In this document: positions 47,001 to 58,036 of the stretch, piece by piece | Layout of the letters: each line of letters opens with the position of its first letter | Position numbering within the stretch: position 1 is the first letter of the stretch | Origin: Rotaria sordida | Lineage: Eukaryota > Rotifera > Eurotatoria > Philodinida > Philodinidae | Assembly: GCA_905250125.1 (NCBI GenBank) | Contig: CAJNOL010000361.1 | Coordinates: 88,448-152,447, forward strand | Reading direction: 5' to 3' | Length of the DNA stretch: 64,000 nt | Position numbers and translations under genes: made by a program | The notes under the pieces: generated by a model | What the model was told of the DNA's origin: nothing | Database searches by the model: none | The model's input: the letters and a program-made list of their open reading frames with translations, nothing else

Positions 47001-48692
47001 CTTGTTTCGCCTCGCTCTTCTTCTCTCTCACATTAAGGTTTCGTATGATAGTGAAAAAACGCGAGAAATGAATACCTGTTGTTCAAATAAGAAAATAATA
47101 AATCTGTCTAGCCTAATAAACAGTTAACAGTCAGATTCCGTCGCTGAAATGTTCCATCAAAGAAGCATCAGTTACATACTTGATATGGTCTATCAGCTTT
47201 ATCAGCTAACCAATGTTGAATAAGTGGATTATATTTGGACATAAGATGAACAAGTTGGATATAGTTACCATCTTCTTCTTTATTACGTCGAAATGCGAGA
47301 TCTTGTCTTGATAAATAACGTGCACAATTAATCAATATTTTGACAACATTTTGATTGGATTTAGCAACTTGAATTTTAGATTGCTCGTGCTGTCGTATAT
47401 TTGAATCAAGCATATATTCAATATTATGTCTTCGATTTTTAAAATTCAAGTATCGTTTTGATGATGATAAATGTGAAGCGCTTTTAAAAAGTGTTTCCAG
47501 TTTTCCAGCTTTGTTTTTGCCTTGACTTCCAAAAAGTTAGCAAATTTAACACAAACAGTCTTCTTCAAAACAGAGAAAAAAACGGATTTTTGTTACCTTT
47601 CATTTTATTCCATTGAGTAATACCTACAGTTGACTATGCATCTTCTTCTCGGCCATTACCCGGTCCATCACCGAATAATCGACAGGAAAAACAATAAGCA
47701 GCGTTTGTTATTGGACTGTATTCGATAAGTGGATATTCTTGATACCATTTTTTGACAAAATGACATGTATCTTTTTTCTTTTTTAATAATTCATTATCTG
47801 GAAATTTTGTGAGCAACGGCTGGTAAGGTCCTTCATTGACTAAATATCGAAGTTCTTTTTCATTGAAATCTTTTTTAAACGATGGATCACGACTTGTTGT
47901 TATTTCAGATGATTGTATTTCATGAATAGTTGTTTCTAAAGTTGGCATTTTTTGTGATGCATAATTACATTCATTTATTAAGTCTGTTACTGATCCTTGT
48001 ATTAATTTTAAATAAGAGACAATTTGAACAATGAAATATTTATCACTAAGATCTGGATCAACAGATAATTTAACTAAACTCGAGCATTGATTTGTTTGAT
48101 GTATAAGATATTTAACACCACCACATATTTTATTTTTTATTTGAATCATTTGATCATTGTTTTCGATATTAATGGAAGATAATTGAACTGGTTTATCAAC
48201 AATAGAAGATGGCTGGACTGGTTCATTAATAATGGAAGTTAATTGAGCCGGCTCATTAATAATAGAAGATAACTGAACTGATTCATTAATAATAGAAGTT
48301 AATTGAGCTGGTTCATTAATAGAAGTTAATTGAACTGTTTCATTAATAGTAGAACAAGTAGAACTGGTATTGGTACCAGTGTCTGTAACAGAGCAAACAT
48401 CGCTCACACCTGTTGACGATTGTTCACGATGATGTTCAGTTGGAGAAGAAGAAAGTAATAATTGTTCATTTTCTGATTGTTAATTTAATTGGTATGGACT
48501 TTCAACTGTTTTTGATCTTGAACGATGACCGTTGTCGTTGTTAATAATACTTTCTTTCAGTTTCACAAGTTGTTTTTTATATTTTTCTTCTGTATTAATA
48601 CTACTGTGTTGACGTTCACAATGACGTTTAAAATTCTTCACTAATATTTGTCGAAAACATAATGGGCATTTGCCTGTTAAGTCACTAGACAT
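44053..48692 (-). pseudogene. hAT transposase (TTF/ZMYM-like, DUF4371 + hAT dimerisation), three stops
   Basis: Six exons by phase-consistent joins: 48692-47597, 47520-47180, 46929-46698, 45568-45283, 45221-44697, 44575-44053; 1000 residues if read through. It begins with a C2H2/BED-like finger (CPLCFRQILVKNFKRHCERQH), then a low-complexity NEPAQLTSI-type repeat of about 13 residues, a TTF-type zinc finger (PITNAAYCFSCRLFG) and the DUF4371/RNase-H core (SKDSQNEFINLIGEAVL, SYDCAKNMSGCFQGVQA, VPCTAHRSN, TGATRWNSKYESF). It ends with the hAT dimerisation motif (LTLPVTVASNARGFSKLKII). In-frame stops: TAA 48482-48480, TAG 47636-47634 (in the place of an expected Trp) and TGA 44737-44735. Splice sites and frame are otherwise intact, so inactivation is recent or incomplete. 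Confidence 0.9.
45640..46638 (-). mobile_element. Degenerate mariner nested in hAT intron
   Basis: Minus-strand mariner inside the third intron of the hAT transposase. The 5' terminal repeat TTAGGTTGTCAACAAAGTTT ends at 46638 next to TA (46639-46640). Decayed transposase pieces are readable in several frames: LLLHEF and CNKQHMQHDG; KQLIEEEPRSATCCLVERLG (helix-turn-helix); VEKHLRELGKTWKHGV; LSPLQLQH; HDLIIGDQKW (first catalytic Asp as GDQKW); and VCFLHDNARPHIATSTREKV (second Asp). The region with the third Asp and the 3' terminal repeat are missing, so it is 3'-truncated and full of stops and frame shifts. The surrounding hAT splice donor (46697) and acceptor (45569) survive. Confidence 0.88.
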
Positions 48693-49423
48693 TGCAGTGC
48701 AATTTTATCCCAGAGTTAATGTTCGTCAATTCGGTATAAGACAATTTCTCTTGGTAATGATAGCGTAATGACACACATAGTACAATGCGACTAGATATAT
48801 ATATATATCTGTCTCGCCTATTCAACACAAAGAACATGTTCCTTCTGTTCCACAAAAATGTATGTTTTTGTTATTTCACCGCCCAATCAATAAAGAAGAA
48901 TGACTATGATAAATGAAGGTGAGCACTGACTGATATCGCGACATTCTCTTTGAATTTATTTATACGATTTATTGTACGATACAGTCGATACAGATACACA
49001 GATTATTTAAAAAAGAGGAACTGTAAAAGAATGTTCACTATAACAACGCGTCCAGTATATGACGTTGCTTACTATGGGAAGTTATACTGTATACTAACCA
49101 GAAGCAGAAACCTAGCCAGTTGTAGCGCTCCTGTCTTATAATTACGACAACAATGAAGTATCGTTTAGACTCTTTAAATTATAGAATGTTCTTGAGGAAT
49201 ATTCTTTTTTGCATTAGCAATCAGATTGTTTCGCGTTGTTGTAGACACGAGAAAGGAACATTTGTACACTTATCGTTAACATCCACGTATCACATATTGC
49301 TGTTGATGACAGATGCATCTAGTTGTAATACTAATTTCTCGCTTAAACACGAACTTAGATTATTGATGTAGTTCAAAAAATCTAAAGAATCGAAAAAAAA
49401 TAGTAGAATAGATTTCTTCAAAC

Positions 49424-50010
49424 TTAGAGTTTTGCCAAATTTAGGGTAAATTGTCTACTGTATTTCTCCAAAATCGGAGAAAACTGTTTATTATTGTTTA
49501 CCAAAATCGGAGAANNNNNNNNNNCCAAAATCGGAGAAAACTGTTTATTATTGTTTACCAAAATCGGAGAAAATTGTTTATTGTGGTTCTCCAAAATCGG
49601 AGAAAATTGTGTATAGTAGTTCTCCAAAATCGGCGAAAATTGTCTACTGTAGTTCTCCAAAATCGGAGAAAACTATTTATTGTAATTCTCCAAAATCGAA
49701 GAAAATTGTATATTGCGGTTCTCCAAAATCAGAGAAAATTGTGTATGGTAGTTCTCGAGAATTGGAGAAAACTGTTTATTGTAGTTCTCCAAAATCGAAG
49801 AAAATTGTTTACTGTGGTTCTCCAAAATCGGAGAAAATTGCCCAACAAGTGTCTATAAACATGAATTTTCTCTAAATTCAGAGAGAATTGTCTACAGTTC
49901 TCCAAAATCGGAGAAAATCGCCTAATGATCCCGCAAATTTGGAGAAAATTGGCACTACCAAAATTTTCAAATTCGGAGAAAGCTCCATTCAAAATTTTCC
50001 GAAACAGGTG
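49424..50010. repeat. 33-bp tandem array, hAT subterminal repeats
   Basis: At least twelve copies of a 33-bp unit centred on CTCCAAAATCGGAGAAAA, starting near 49468, 49501, 49525, 49558, 49591, 49624 and onward at exact 33-bp steps, then becoming irregular after about 49855. The core CTCC-AAAATC-GGAG is itself a short hairpin. An N-gap at 49515-49524 falls inside the array, so the true copy number is unknown. As 33 is a multiple of three, artificial open frames run through both strands. The position next to the right terminal repeat suggests amplified transposase-binding sites. Confidence 0.88.
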
Positions 50011-50055
50011 GGGGGTGACCTTCCTATCCCCCCCCCTCCGGTCGCGCCGTCCCTG

Positions 50056-50063
50056 GCTATAAA
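50056..50063. repeat. hAT target-site duplication, right
   Basis: GCTATAAA directly after the right terminal repeat, pairing with ACTATAAA at 43694-43701. Confidence 0.85.
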
Positions 50064-50409
50064 GTCAGAAGGACTAAAGCAAAGAATTTGATATTTATAG
50101 TAGTGTTAAAGGGCTATATGACCTACTAGATGAAGTAAAAAAAATCTTTTTTTCTTATTGTCTTCATATGAATAGGGGTATTATATTAAACTGGACATAA
50201 AATCAATTTAGATCCAAAATCATCGAATATTGACATCGTTCAAACTTTTTATCCGTCCGTAAAACAATTGTTGGTCCCATCACCAAAAATGCTTATCTCA
50301 ACGAGTTCTTTCATTTGATATAAGACAGTAAAGGTTTTCTTGAAAAAAATATGACAGGCCGATTTACGAACAAATGCGCCTCCCCCCTCCTTTGTTGCTT
50401 CTTTTGACC

Positions 50410-50556
50410 ATATATTAAATGGATGACGAACTAAAAATGTTCCTAAACTTAAACCAGCAAAAATAGCTGATGAAGAAAAGTAAACAGTTGATAGATGTGA
50501 TTGAACTGTTGCGAATTCATGACGTGTTATCATACGTTGAATAGTACGGCCTAATC
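50410..50556 (-). pseudogene. TMEM205-like protein fragment
   Basis: The minus-strand frame reads GRTIQRMITRHEFATVQSHL then FSSSAIFAGLSLGTFLVRHP and NIWSKEATKE. It resembles the middle of TMEM205/DUF4149-type membrane proteins (human: [20 protein letters not shown]). Only one exon's worth is present; no partner exons are visible on either side, and the reading after WSKEATK turns into unrelated GGAGG-rich sequence. Likely a broken fragment caught between mobile elements. Confidence 0.5.
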
Positions 50557-51116
50557 AAACCCTCAAGATAGCCACCCTCACCCTCACTCTCGCTCTCGCC
50601 CTCAACATTTTTCGAGAATTTCTCATAGTGGATTTCTACCACATTCGGCTGTCGTATTCAACATCGGTACAACAGACGAATTTCGTGTGAAAGTGCCCAA
50701 TGGCATCGATTTCCAACTGTAGGAACCCATCTGAAGATCATTCACGGAAAATTATTGTCTTTCCGTGAAAATTATGTAATCCTAGGAGGCTGCTTTGATC
50801 TGAGTTATCATCTTATGAATCGATTTGGGTTGAGCAATCCATCAATAAGCGAACAAACTTCGTTGAAAATGTATCTCTCTCACTATCTCGATCGATTTCG
50901 AATAAACAATCTACTACTAAGTGAACTGATCTGAATATAAATTTACTCGTTTCGATTTCGATCGATTTCGAATAGACAATCTCAAGGCAAGTGAACGAAT
51001 GTTTATAGAAATATATTTCTTTTTCTTTTTATTAATCATAAGAAAAAAAAATGAATACATAAAACATTTACATATTCATGTTAATCTTCTATAGATAAAG
51101 TTCAATTGAAAATCAA
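50556..51116. other. Spacer with pyrimidine-rich repeat
   Basis: Starts with a short run of CCCTCA/CCCTCAC/TCTCGC words (about 50562-50610). Two similar stretches, CTCGATCGATTTCGAATAAACAATCT and TTCGATCGATTTCGAATAGACAATCT, near 50887 and 50962, are a direct repeat of about 75 bp. No gene recognised. Confidence 0.5.
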
Positions 51117-51889
51117 TTGTTCGGCATAATTGTATTCTTTGTTAATAACCCTACTTTATCACCATCTATGTAGATTGTGTAAAACTTTAATACGTCCAGT
51201 CCTAGTATGAACGATTGAGCTTGAGTGATACAACCAACCAGATCATATGAATATTCATCAATGATCAGTTTAACTTGTGTTAGATATTGCCTTTTCAAAC
51301 CACTACCAGTTTCTACATCGATGAACATATTTGGAATTTGATATGGATTTAATGATTCCGGTATACATGTCATCGATGCAACTGTATCAATTAAGAAATT
51401 ATGCCATTCATTATGTTCAATTCCATTGTAATCAAGATATCTGACTGGTAGACTTGGAGTAGTTAATCCGAGTCCATCACCGATGCAATGTTAATACTAC
51501 TGAAAATAACGATCGGCTCGCATATAAAGTAAATTTGCTAATTGAATATCATCATCAAGATTTAATTTATCATTCTTGATCGTTTCTATCAGCTTGAAAC
51601 TGTTGTCACCTTGTGCAATGACCTGTCCATGTCTGACTAATATGAAAATTCCTTTTGATATGTCGAATTGTTGTCCGATTAATTCAGGATATTTTTCACT
51701 TTTTGCAATGAATATTTTTTCGTCCGACATTACAAGGATAAAACCAAAATTCACTGGAGAAAATTTGATCACGATCAGAAGATTGTGATGTTGATCAAAG
51801 TTGACACAATAAAAAATGCGGATTGATTGAAAATCATTATCATTCTTCTCTCCTCTTTCCATGTTAGACGTATCACTGCCTCTAATCAT
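51117..51889 (-). pseudogene. Retropepsin-like aspartyl protease domain protein, broken
   Basis: One continuous minus-strand frame from 51889 interrupted by two stops (TAG and TAA around 51499-51491) and then open to 51116. The second part has a retropepsin-like fold signature: FLIDTVASMTCIP (in place of the usual D-[ST]-G-A) and the flap/second motif SFILGLDVLKFYTIYIDG (I-L-G-x-D-x-L). The first part (KIFIAKSEKYPELIGQQFDI, GIFILVRHGQVIAQ) is not recognised. No reverse transcriptase or terminal repeats are seen nearby. It may be a retroelement remnant or a domesticated protease-like gene; the DTV in place of DTG argues against activity. Confidence 0.5.
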
Positions 51890-53270
51890 AGCATGACTCT
51901 CCGCTTGTCTCTCTATCTAGATGTCGCTATTATTCGGTGATCTCATCAACAATTCGTTTCACAAGTCTATCGCACTAGTACACATATAGATCTTTTTCCT
52001 TTTGACATTGAAATAACCTTAGAGCAAACATTACTCGGTGTATTAATGACACCGTTTTTATTTTCACTATACTTATAAAGTTTTTAATTCTCGCTAACAG
52101 CAGCGCTATCTCAGACTCAATTTTATCGAGAACAAATACTAGGGCAAATAAATTGGACAGACAAGAAATATCTACATTGAAATCCCCATGAAGGAGAAAA
52201 AAAAAAGTAATCAATAAGGAATACCTTCCTTCATCGAATGAGAAATGAACAATACTCTCAATCGTTCATGATTAAATTGTAGACGCATTCAAAATCAATA
52301 CGGATTGATATTTGAAGGAGACATTTGTGTCCCAAGCTAAATATTCGATATTTTTTTCATGTCCATTCATCGGTGGAATTCAACTCGTTAATCATTATGA
52401 CTTGAAGAAAAATCGAGTAATCTAACTAGGAGTTTAAACATTCCATGAGATTAAGTGAATGTTTTCAATAGATCACGAATAAATGATCGAAAAAAAAAAC
52501 AATTTCTATCAATAAATCAAACATGGCTGATACTGCGACATCCTGTTAGCAGATTACATTTCGTCATATTGAAGTCAAATACTCTGATCATGTCTAACTC
52601 ATTGAAGAATATTTTTCTACCTAGAGTAATAAGTATCAAATTCACGTTTGAATTGTACTAATGATGAATCTCGGTCAATCTGATGTTGTAAGGTGATGAA
52701 ATCATCTCACTTTTCTTGTGCTTCTATTCTTTTATCATCACGAACAGGATCATAAGTTCAGTCAAGTCCGGATGATATCTGTTACTTTCAATTACAATTT
52801 GCATAACCGTACTATTACATTTTAGTTATTTGATGCAAAAAATAACCATCCTATCTGTCGATTATATCATGATTCACTCGCACCTTCTCAAGGACGATGA
52901 GTCACCAATCAGGGAAAATGTCTGGTTTCTTTTTCTTTTCCCATCAAATACAATTCTTCGTGAAAAAAATAAAAATCTTCACACATAGTCGTTATTCTTG
53001 TTCTATACAACGACTTACAAAAGAAATCTATCAAAAAAATCATGACTAACTACTCTGAAGCATTTCAAACCATAATGAGCATCCAGGTCGAATAGTTTAA
53101 TCTTATCTCAAAGTTCTATCAGTAAGATAACCCATGGAATCGTTGGAATTAATCTAAATTTTTGACTATTGATCAAATTATTACTTTATATTCGCTACTT
53201 TCAACAGCTTCTCATCTGAATGAACACGAAAGCATATATCTAAAAGTTTCATTCAGTACAATATTCAGTT
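51890..53270. other. Non-coding stretch
   Basis: No conserved coding sequence, RNA gene or mobile-element terminus could be recognised. AT-rich with ordinary complexity. Confidence 0.5.
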
Positions 53271-53474
53271 GGGGTGTGGGTGTGGGGTGTGGGTGGGTGT
53301 GGGTGGGGTGTGGGTGTGGGTGTGTGGGTGTCGGTGTGGGTGTGTGGGTGTGGGTGTGGGTCTCGCGTGTGTATAAAATGCAGACTCACACCCACACCCA
53401 CCCACACCCACACCCCACACCCACACACCCACACCCACACCCACACCCACACCCACACCCACACCCACACCCCA
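53271..53474. repeat. Telomere-like block T2, largest head-to-head pair
   Basis: About 90 bases of TGTGGG/GTGGGT units (53271-53360), a 27-base spacer (53361-53387) and about 87 bases of CCCACA units (53388-53474). The two sides can pair as one hairpin. The G-strand points right and the C-strand left, as in an end-to-end telomere junction. It lies about 1.1 kb upstream of the truncated AMP deaminase. Confidence 0.92.
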
Positions 53475-54603
53475 AAGTGTTCAAAACATGTATGTTTTTT
53501 TCAGAATTATTGGTTTTTTCTTTCATAGCGTAAATAATGTGTCTGTATAGTTATAGATAAAGACATCATTCGATCATTGTTGAGTCTATAAAATAATAAT
53601 GAACAACGAAAAGTAAGAGAATTAAGGCCGCTTTTCCTCCTCAAAAAAAGTCAATTTTCGTGAGAACTATCAAAATTGAGATAAATTAACCTATCGTCTG
53701 CTCTTTCAAAACTGATACAAATTTTTCCTAAAAATTTTTCAAGATTCCAGAGACTCAGTTTTTGAAAAATCAGCGGTTTTTTGAAATATCCAAAAGTCTT
53801 CTTCTTCTTTTTTTTCTCATTTTTTGGCTTTCTCGTACGCGCATCTCAAATTCTGTCTGTAATGGTTTGTCCTTGTTTGTTTGAAAGACCTTGTTAAGAT
53901 GCAGGGCACCATGTCGCTCTTTTTTTGAAATACTCTTTTCTTGAGTCAATATGAAGTCAGTGATATAATCTGATTACCATTTTGTGATAAGTCTTTGAGT
54001 CGTTGAACTTGTGAACTGTTTTTTTCCGATTAAAAATGACGACGTAGTGTCGTGCACCTTGACACGCTCTTTCAAACAAAAACAAAATGTTAATATGTTA
54101 GACGAATCGTTACAGAGAAATTCTGGTTGCCTAATCAGCTATTTTTCGACCTTGTTTGGTGAATACCTCCCTTAAATGGAATAGTTTTGAGTTGGAAATT
54201 TTATCATAGATACCCTTTAATGCCCTCAACGTATCCTTCAAATTTCATCTCATTCTAACGCTCCTGGGTCGAGACCGATTTTTGAGGTGGGGAATCTTAA
54301 TAAGTAATTATCATCTCTCGAACTCTTTTGCACGAAAAGTTTTAGTAATCAATATTTTCGAATGTGTTCTTAGACGAATAGAATGAATTGATTTAGCCTA
54401 TTTACAAGTTCCATCAGGAAAATGCTTTATATTTTAATAATCATCTCATCGAGTTCCACAATCTACTATAGTCATGTGAATCAGTTTTAGAATTTCTATT
54501 AAAGTACTGTATATCATCTATAGACAAAAGAAACTCTTGAAAGCAGTTTCCTTATAAGTGCCTAGAATGACAGTAAGAATAAAAAAGAACATTTCTTTCG
54601 TAG
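53475..54603. other. Stretch between telomere-like block and AMPD fragment
   Basis: The place where the missing N-terminal AMP deaminase exons would be expected. I searched it for the zinc-binding HIH-type motif and found none. No other gene is recognised. Confidence 0.55.
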
Positions 54604-57232
54604 GATCGAAACACATTCAAACGTTTCGATCGTTTTAATGCAAATTATAATCCTGTTGGTCAAACGATGTTACGGTAAACTGGAAAATTCTATTGATTTT
54701 ATGTGTCAATATTTGGTTTTGTTTTTTATAGAGAAATTTTTATGAAACCTAATAATTATATTGATGGTGTATTTTTTGCTGAAATGTTAAAAGTAATATA
54801 TTCGCGTTTTTCTTCGAGCAAACAATAACACGAATCATCTTTATATTTTCTTTTTTCAAGGAAGTTATTGTCCATTTAGAAACGAGTAAATATCAACATG
54901 CAGAACTTCGTGTGTCAATTCAAGGTAGAAGTATGGATGAATGGGATCAATTAGCTACATGGTTTTTAAAAAATAAAATGCATTCGACTAATGTTAATTA
55001 TATGATACAAGTACCATGGATTTTGTATGTTTCATTAATGAAAAAATTTCTATAGTTTAGAAGAAAAAAAAAGACTTAAATTGTTTTTCTTAGTAATGTT
55101 CATTATGCAAGTGGTAAATTAAAAAATTTTCAAGAACTTTTAACAAATCTTTTTCAACCATTATTTGATGCAACAATTAATCCTGAATCACATCCAGATT
55201 TATTTCATTTTATGCGTTATTTTACTGGTTTTGATTCAGTTGATGATGAATCAAAACCTGAAAGATCGATAATTACAAGTATTACATATCCAGATCAATG
55301 GAATACAAATGAAAATCCACCTTATGCTTATTATTTAGTATAATATTTATAATAATATTTATTTTTTTTTTAAATTTTTTGAATATGTTTAGTTTTATAT
55401 GTATGCAAATATTCTTGCGCTTAATCAACTTCGAAGGTTAGAAATCGAATAAATTTTTTTTTTAATATGAAATAAAAATTCTTCATTATTTTTAGATCAC
55501 GTGGTTTAAATACGTATCAATTTCGTCCACATTGTGGTGAAGCTGGTGATGCATCACATCTTACTGCAGCATGTATACTTGCAGAAAATATTTCTCATGG
55601 TCTTGTTTTACGTGAAGTATTTTGTTTTTTGTATAATATATATATATATATATAGTGAAATTATTATATTGTGATATTTTATATTAGTCATCTGTATTAC
55701 AATATTTATATTATTTATGTCAAATTGGTATAGCTATGTCACTATTAAGTAATAATTCATTATTTCTTAGTTACAATCAAAGTCCATTTTTGGAATATTT
55801 TCAACGTGGTCTTTGTGTTTCATTATCAACAGATGATCCATTACAATTTCATTTTACTCAGGTCAATATTTTTCGAAATCATACGATTGAATTTATTGAT
55901 TATGAGTGATTTTTTTTAATCACAATTTCAAGTTCAAATGTGATACATAGGATTTCCTAGTCGAACATCTTGTGTGCATTGGATACATCGGTACTTAAGA
56001 TCTTGTCAAGATCATAAAAGAGATATCATTTACTATTATCTTTTCATAAGATCTTAAGTAAAAGAACGACATCATTAGTGTTTACATGCTGATTAGTCAT
56101 TCACAGTTTTTTTAAAGCGTACAGAACCATATATAACCAACGTGATTGAACATAGAAAACATACATTTTATAAAACTATTTCTCGAATGTTGATCATTCG
56201 AGAATATGCTGATTTTCATCAATCATCGATGCAGGACTATCCTGAAGCAGTTCGAGGGCGATCGAGCCATCTCAAGGTCAGTCAGATTCTAAGGTTTGAC
56301 TTGCTTCAATTATTCAGAATAGGAATAGTTAAAATGAAAACAAATAGAAATGTCACAATATGATTTTGCCGAAAAAAACATAAATGCGCTATACGATAGG
56401 TTCGAACCATGGTTTCGAAATACATCACGCATTTTGTCTCAGTATGTACCCAAAATTTTATGAATCTGTAACCAAGATCTTGCTTACAAGATGTTCGACT
56501 ATGGTTCTCTTATCTGTCCAAATTAATACATTCGATTTTAATAGGATTGTTCGAAAGTTTCATTCATGACAAATCAAATAGTTTTATTTTTTGTTTCCTT
56601 TTTCCTGATGATGAAAACACATGACGTATGATGCCCACGAAGAATCTAGTCAAAACTCTATTTCAAGTGATTTTTATATTTTTCTTTCGAATTTCACATT
56701 AGGGATAAAGCGTGAAGTGCGTCCGAATCCTCCATATATATATATATATTAAGTTAACTTCTCTATCTTGTAGAAAACAAAAGTCACAAAGATGATATAA
56801 AAATTTTTAGGAACCATTAATGGAAGAATATTCAATTGCTGCTCAAATATGGAAGTTATCATCAATTGATATGTGCGAAATAGCACGAAATTCCGTTTTA
56901 ATGAGTGGTTATTCGGATGAAGTATCATATTACAAGTTTATTTGATCTTTCTTCAAATTTATTTTTCTATGATTTAGGTTAAAAAAGCTTGGCTTGGACT
57001 ACATTATAAAGAGTCAGGTGTTGCTGATAATGATATTCGTCGTTCAAATGTACCAAATCTTCGAATAGGTTATCGATATGAAGTACTTTGTGAAGAACTT
57101 CGTTTACTTAAACTTGTATATCATAGTCGACAAGAAGTAATCTTCTTTCTTTTATAAAGAATAAAAAGCAAACAAATAATTTCATTTTTTTAAAAATTTT
57201 TATAGAAAAACACTGACGTACATTCATTTTAA
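54604..57232 (+). pseudogene. AMPD: AMP deaminase, N-terminally truncated
   Basis: Ten exons: 54604-54674, 54732-54792, 54861-55024, 55094-55337, 55393-55437, 55496-55616, 55688-55861, 56811-56921, 56978-57136, 57206-57232. Phase is consistent throughout. Family segments run colinearly: [78 protein letters not shown] (catalytic H and E), [14 protein letters not shown] [32 protein letters not shown] (catalytic Asp pair), [35 protein letters not shown]. This is the C-terminal half of the purine-nucleotide enzyme that turns AMP into IMP. The N-terminal exons, with the first zinc histidines of the TIM barrel, are not visible within the window. Without them it cannot be catalytic. It is a partial copy, unless those exons lie beyond the mobile elements to the left. 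Confidence 0.88.
55862..56810. other. Large AMPD intron with inverted repeats
   Basis: 949 bp intron. It contains a palindromic pair TACTTAAGATCTTGTCAAGA / ATAAGATCTTAAGTA (about 55992-56060) and a wider pair CGAACATCTTGT (about 55963) / ACAAGATGTTCG (about 56484). These hint at a decayed foldback insertion; termini are not certain. Confidence 0.5.
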
Positions 57233-57983
57233 TCAATTCTCATCGAAACAATCACTATCAAAAGAATCCAAAATAATCTAGTAAGATAAAAAGAAAAATC
57301 TCCCATAAAAGAAAATTTTATTATCTATGGAAATGTCTCTCATTTACCATACATTATGATCCCTACGTCATATCCACATTTATAAATAATTCAACAATTA
57401 TGGTCAATTCTGGTAACCAAATAAGGATTTTACTTTAGGACTTTTGTCTTAAATATAAGATATTCCATACAAATCATAACTGAATAGTATCTCAGTTTTC
57501 ATAAGATTTACAAGAGAGATCTAATTTAAATGTAATGTATTCTAGTCATCAGAAACAGAAAAAAAACCGAATAAATTGATGTCTTTAAGAAAAGAAATAA
57601 ACTTATATTTTTGCTTGTTAAACTCGAAAATTTTCATATGAAACAAACTGAAACTAGTAATCTGGCAAAAAAGAAACAATTAAATCATCGAAATTAACAC
57701 AAATAACTAATGTTCATTTGTTAAATGTCGTTTATATAAAATTATACATAAAGTTTGTATAGCCACATCGGTACAAGAACCATTATTTAGAAATATCAAA
57801 TTAAAAAATTGGAGTCGTCAAAGAAATATACTAAATATAAAACATTCTTCTATTCTCTAAGGTTTTCGTAAGCAGAATTAGAAATTAATCATTTGTAGAA
57901 AATTTCTCTGCATTTCTAATAGAAAAAAAAAACTCAAAGAAGAGTCTACCGGCATATCTCGTTAAGCGATGTTTATCTTCTTC
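57233..57983. other. AMPD 3' flank
   Basis: AT-rich, no gene recognised. It presumably includes the 3' untranslated region of the AMP deaminase copy. Confidence 0.5.
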
Positions 57984-58036
57984 GGGTGTGTGTGTAAATG
58001 CATCAGCTATTACACAGCTATACCCACACCCACACT
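57984..58036. repeat. Telomere-like block T3
   Basis: CGGGTGTGTGTGT, a spacer of about 25 bases, then TACCCACACCCACACTC. Same G-then-C orientation as the other blocks; the G side is degenerate. Confidence 0.7.

Larger units (their letters stand above)
43702..50055 (-). mobile_element. Complete hAT transposon (ZMYM/TTF-type), 6.35 kb
   Basis: The left end CAGGGACGGCGCGA (43702-43715) and right end TCGCGCCGTCCCTG (50042-50055) are perfect 14-bp inverted repeats, flanked by an 8-bp target duplication with one mismatch. Inside are a minus-strand six-exon transposase gene (48692-44053), a mariner nested in one of its introns, and a 33-bp tandem array near the right end. The subterminal motif AAAATCGGAG is also present once near the left end (about 43746-43755). 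Transposase stops make the copy inactive as it stands. Confidence 0.92.

Noticed and set aside
49424..49992. Open frames of 78-135 residues with repeated QNRRKL or SPKSEKI words
   Set aside because: The 33-bp unit is a multiple of three and lacks stops by chance; frames on both strands are equally open, and the array is non-coding DNA at a hAT end.
49424..49992. CRISPR-like array
   Set aside because: The unit is a plain tandem repeat without unique spacers, and the genome is eukaryotic.
53249..53533. Open frames on both strands through the TGTGGG/CCCACA block
   Set aside because: They arise only because the six-base period keeps all frames open; the peptides are simple V/W/G or H/T/P repeats.
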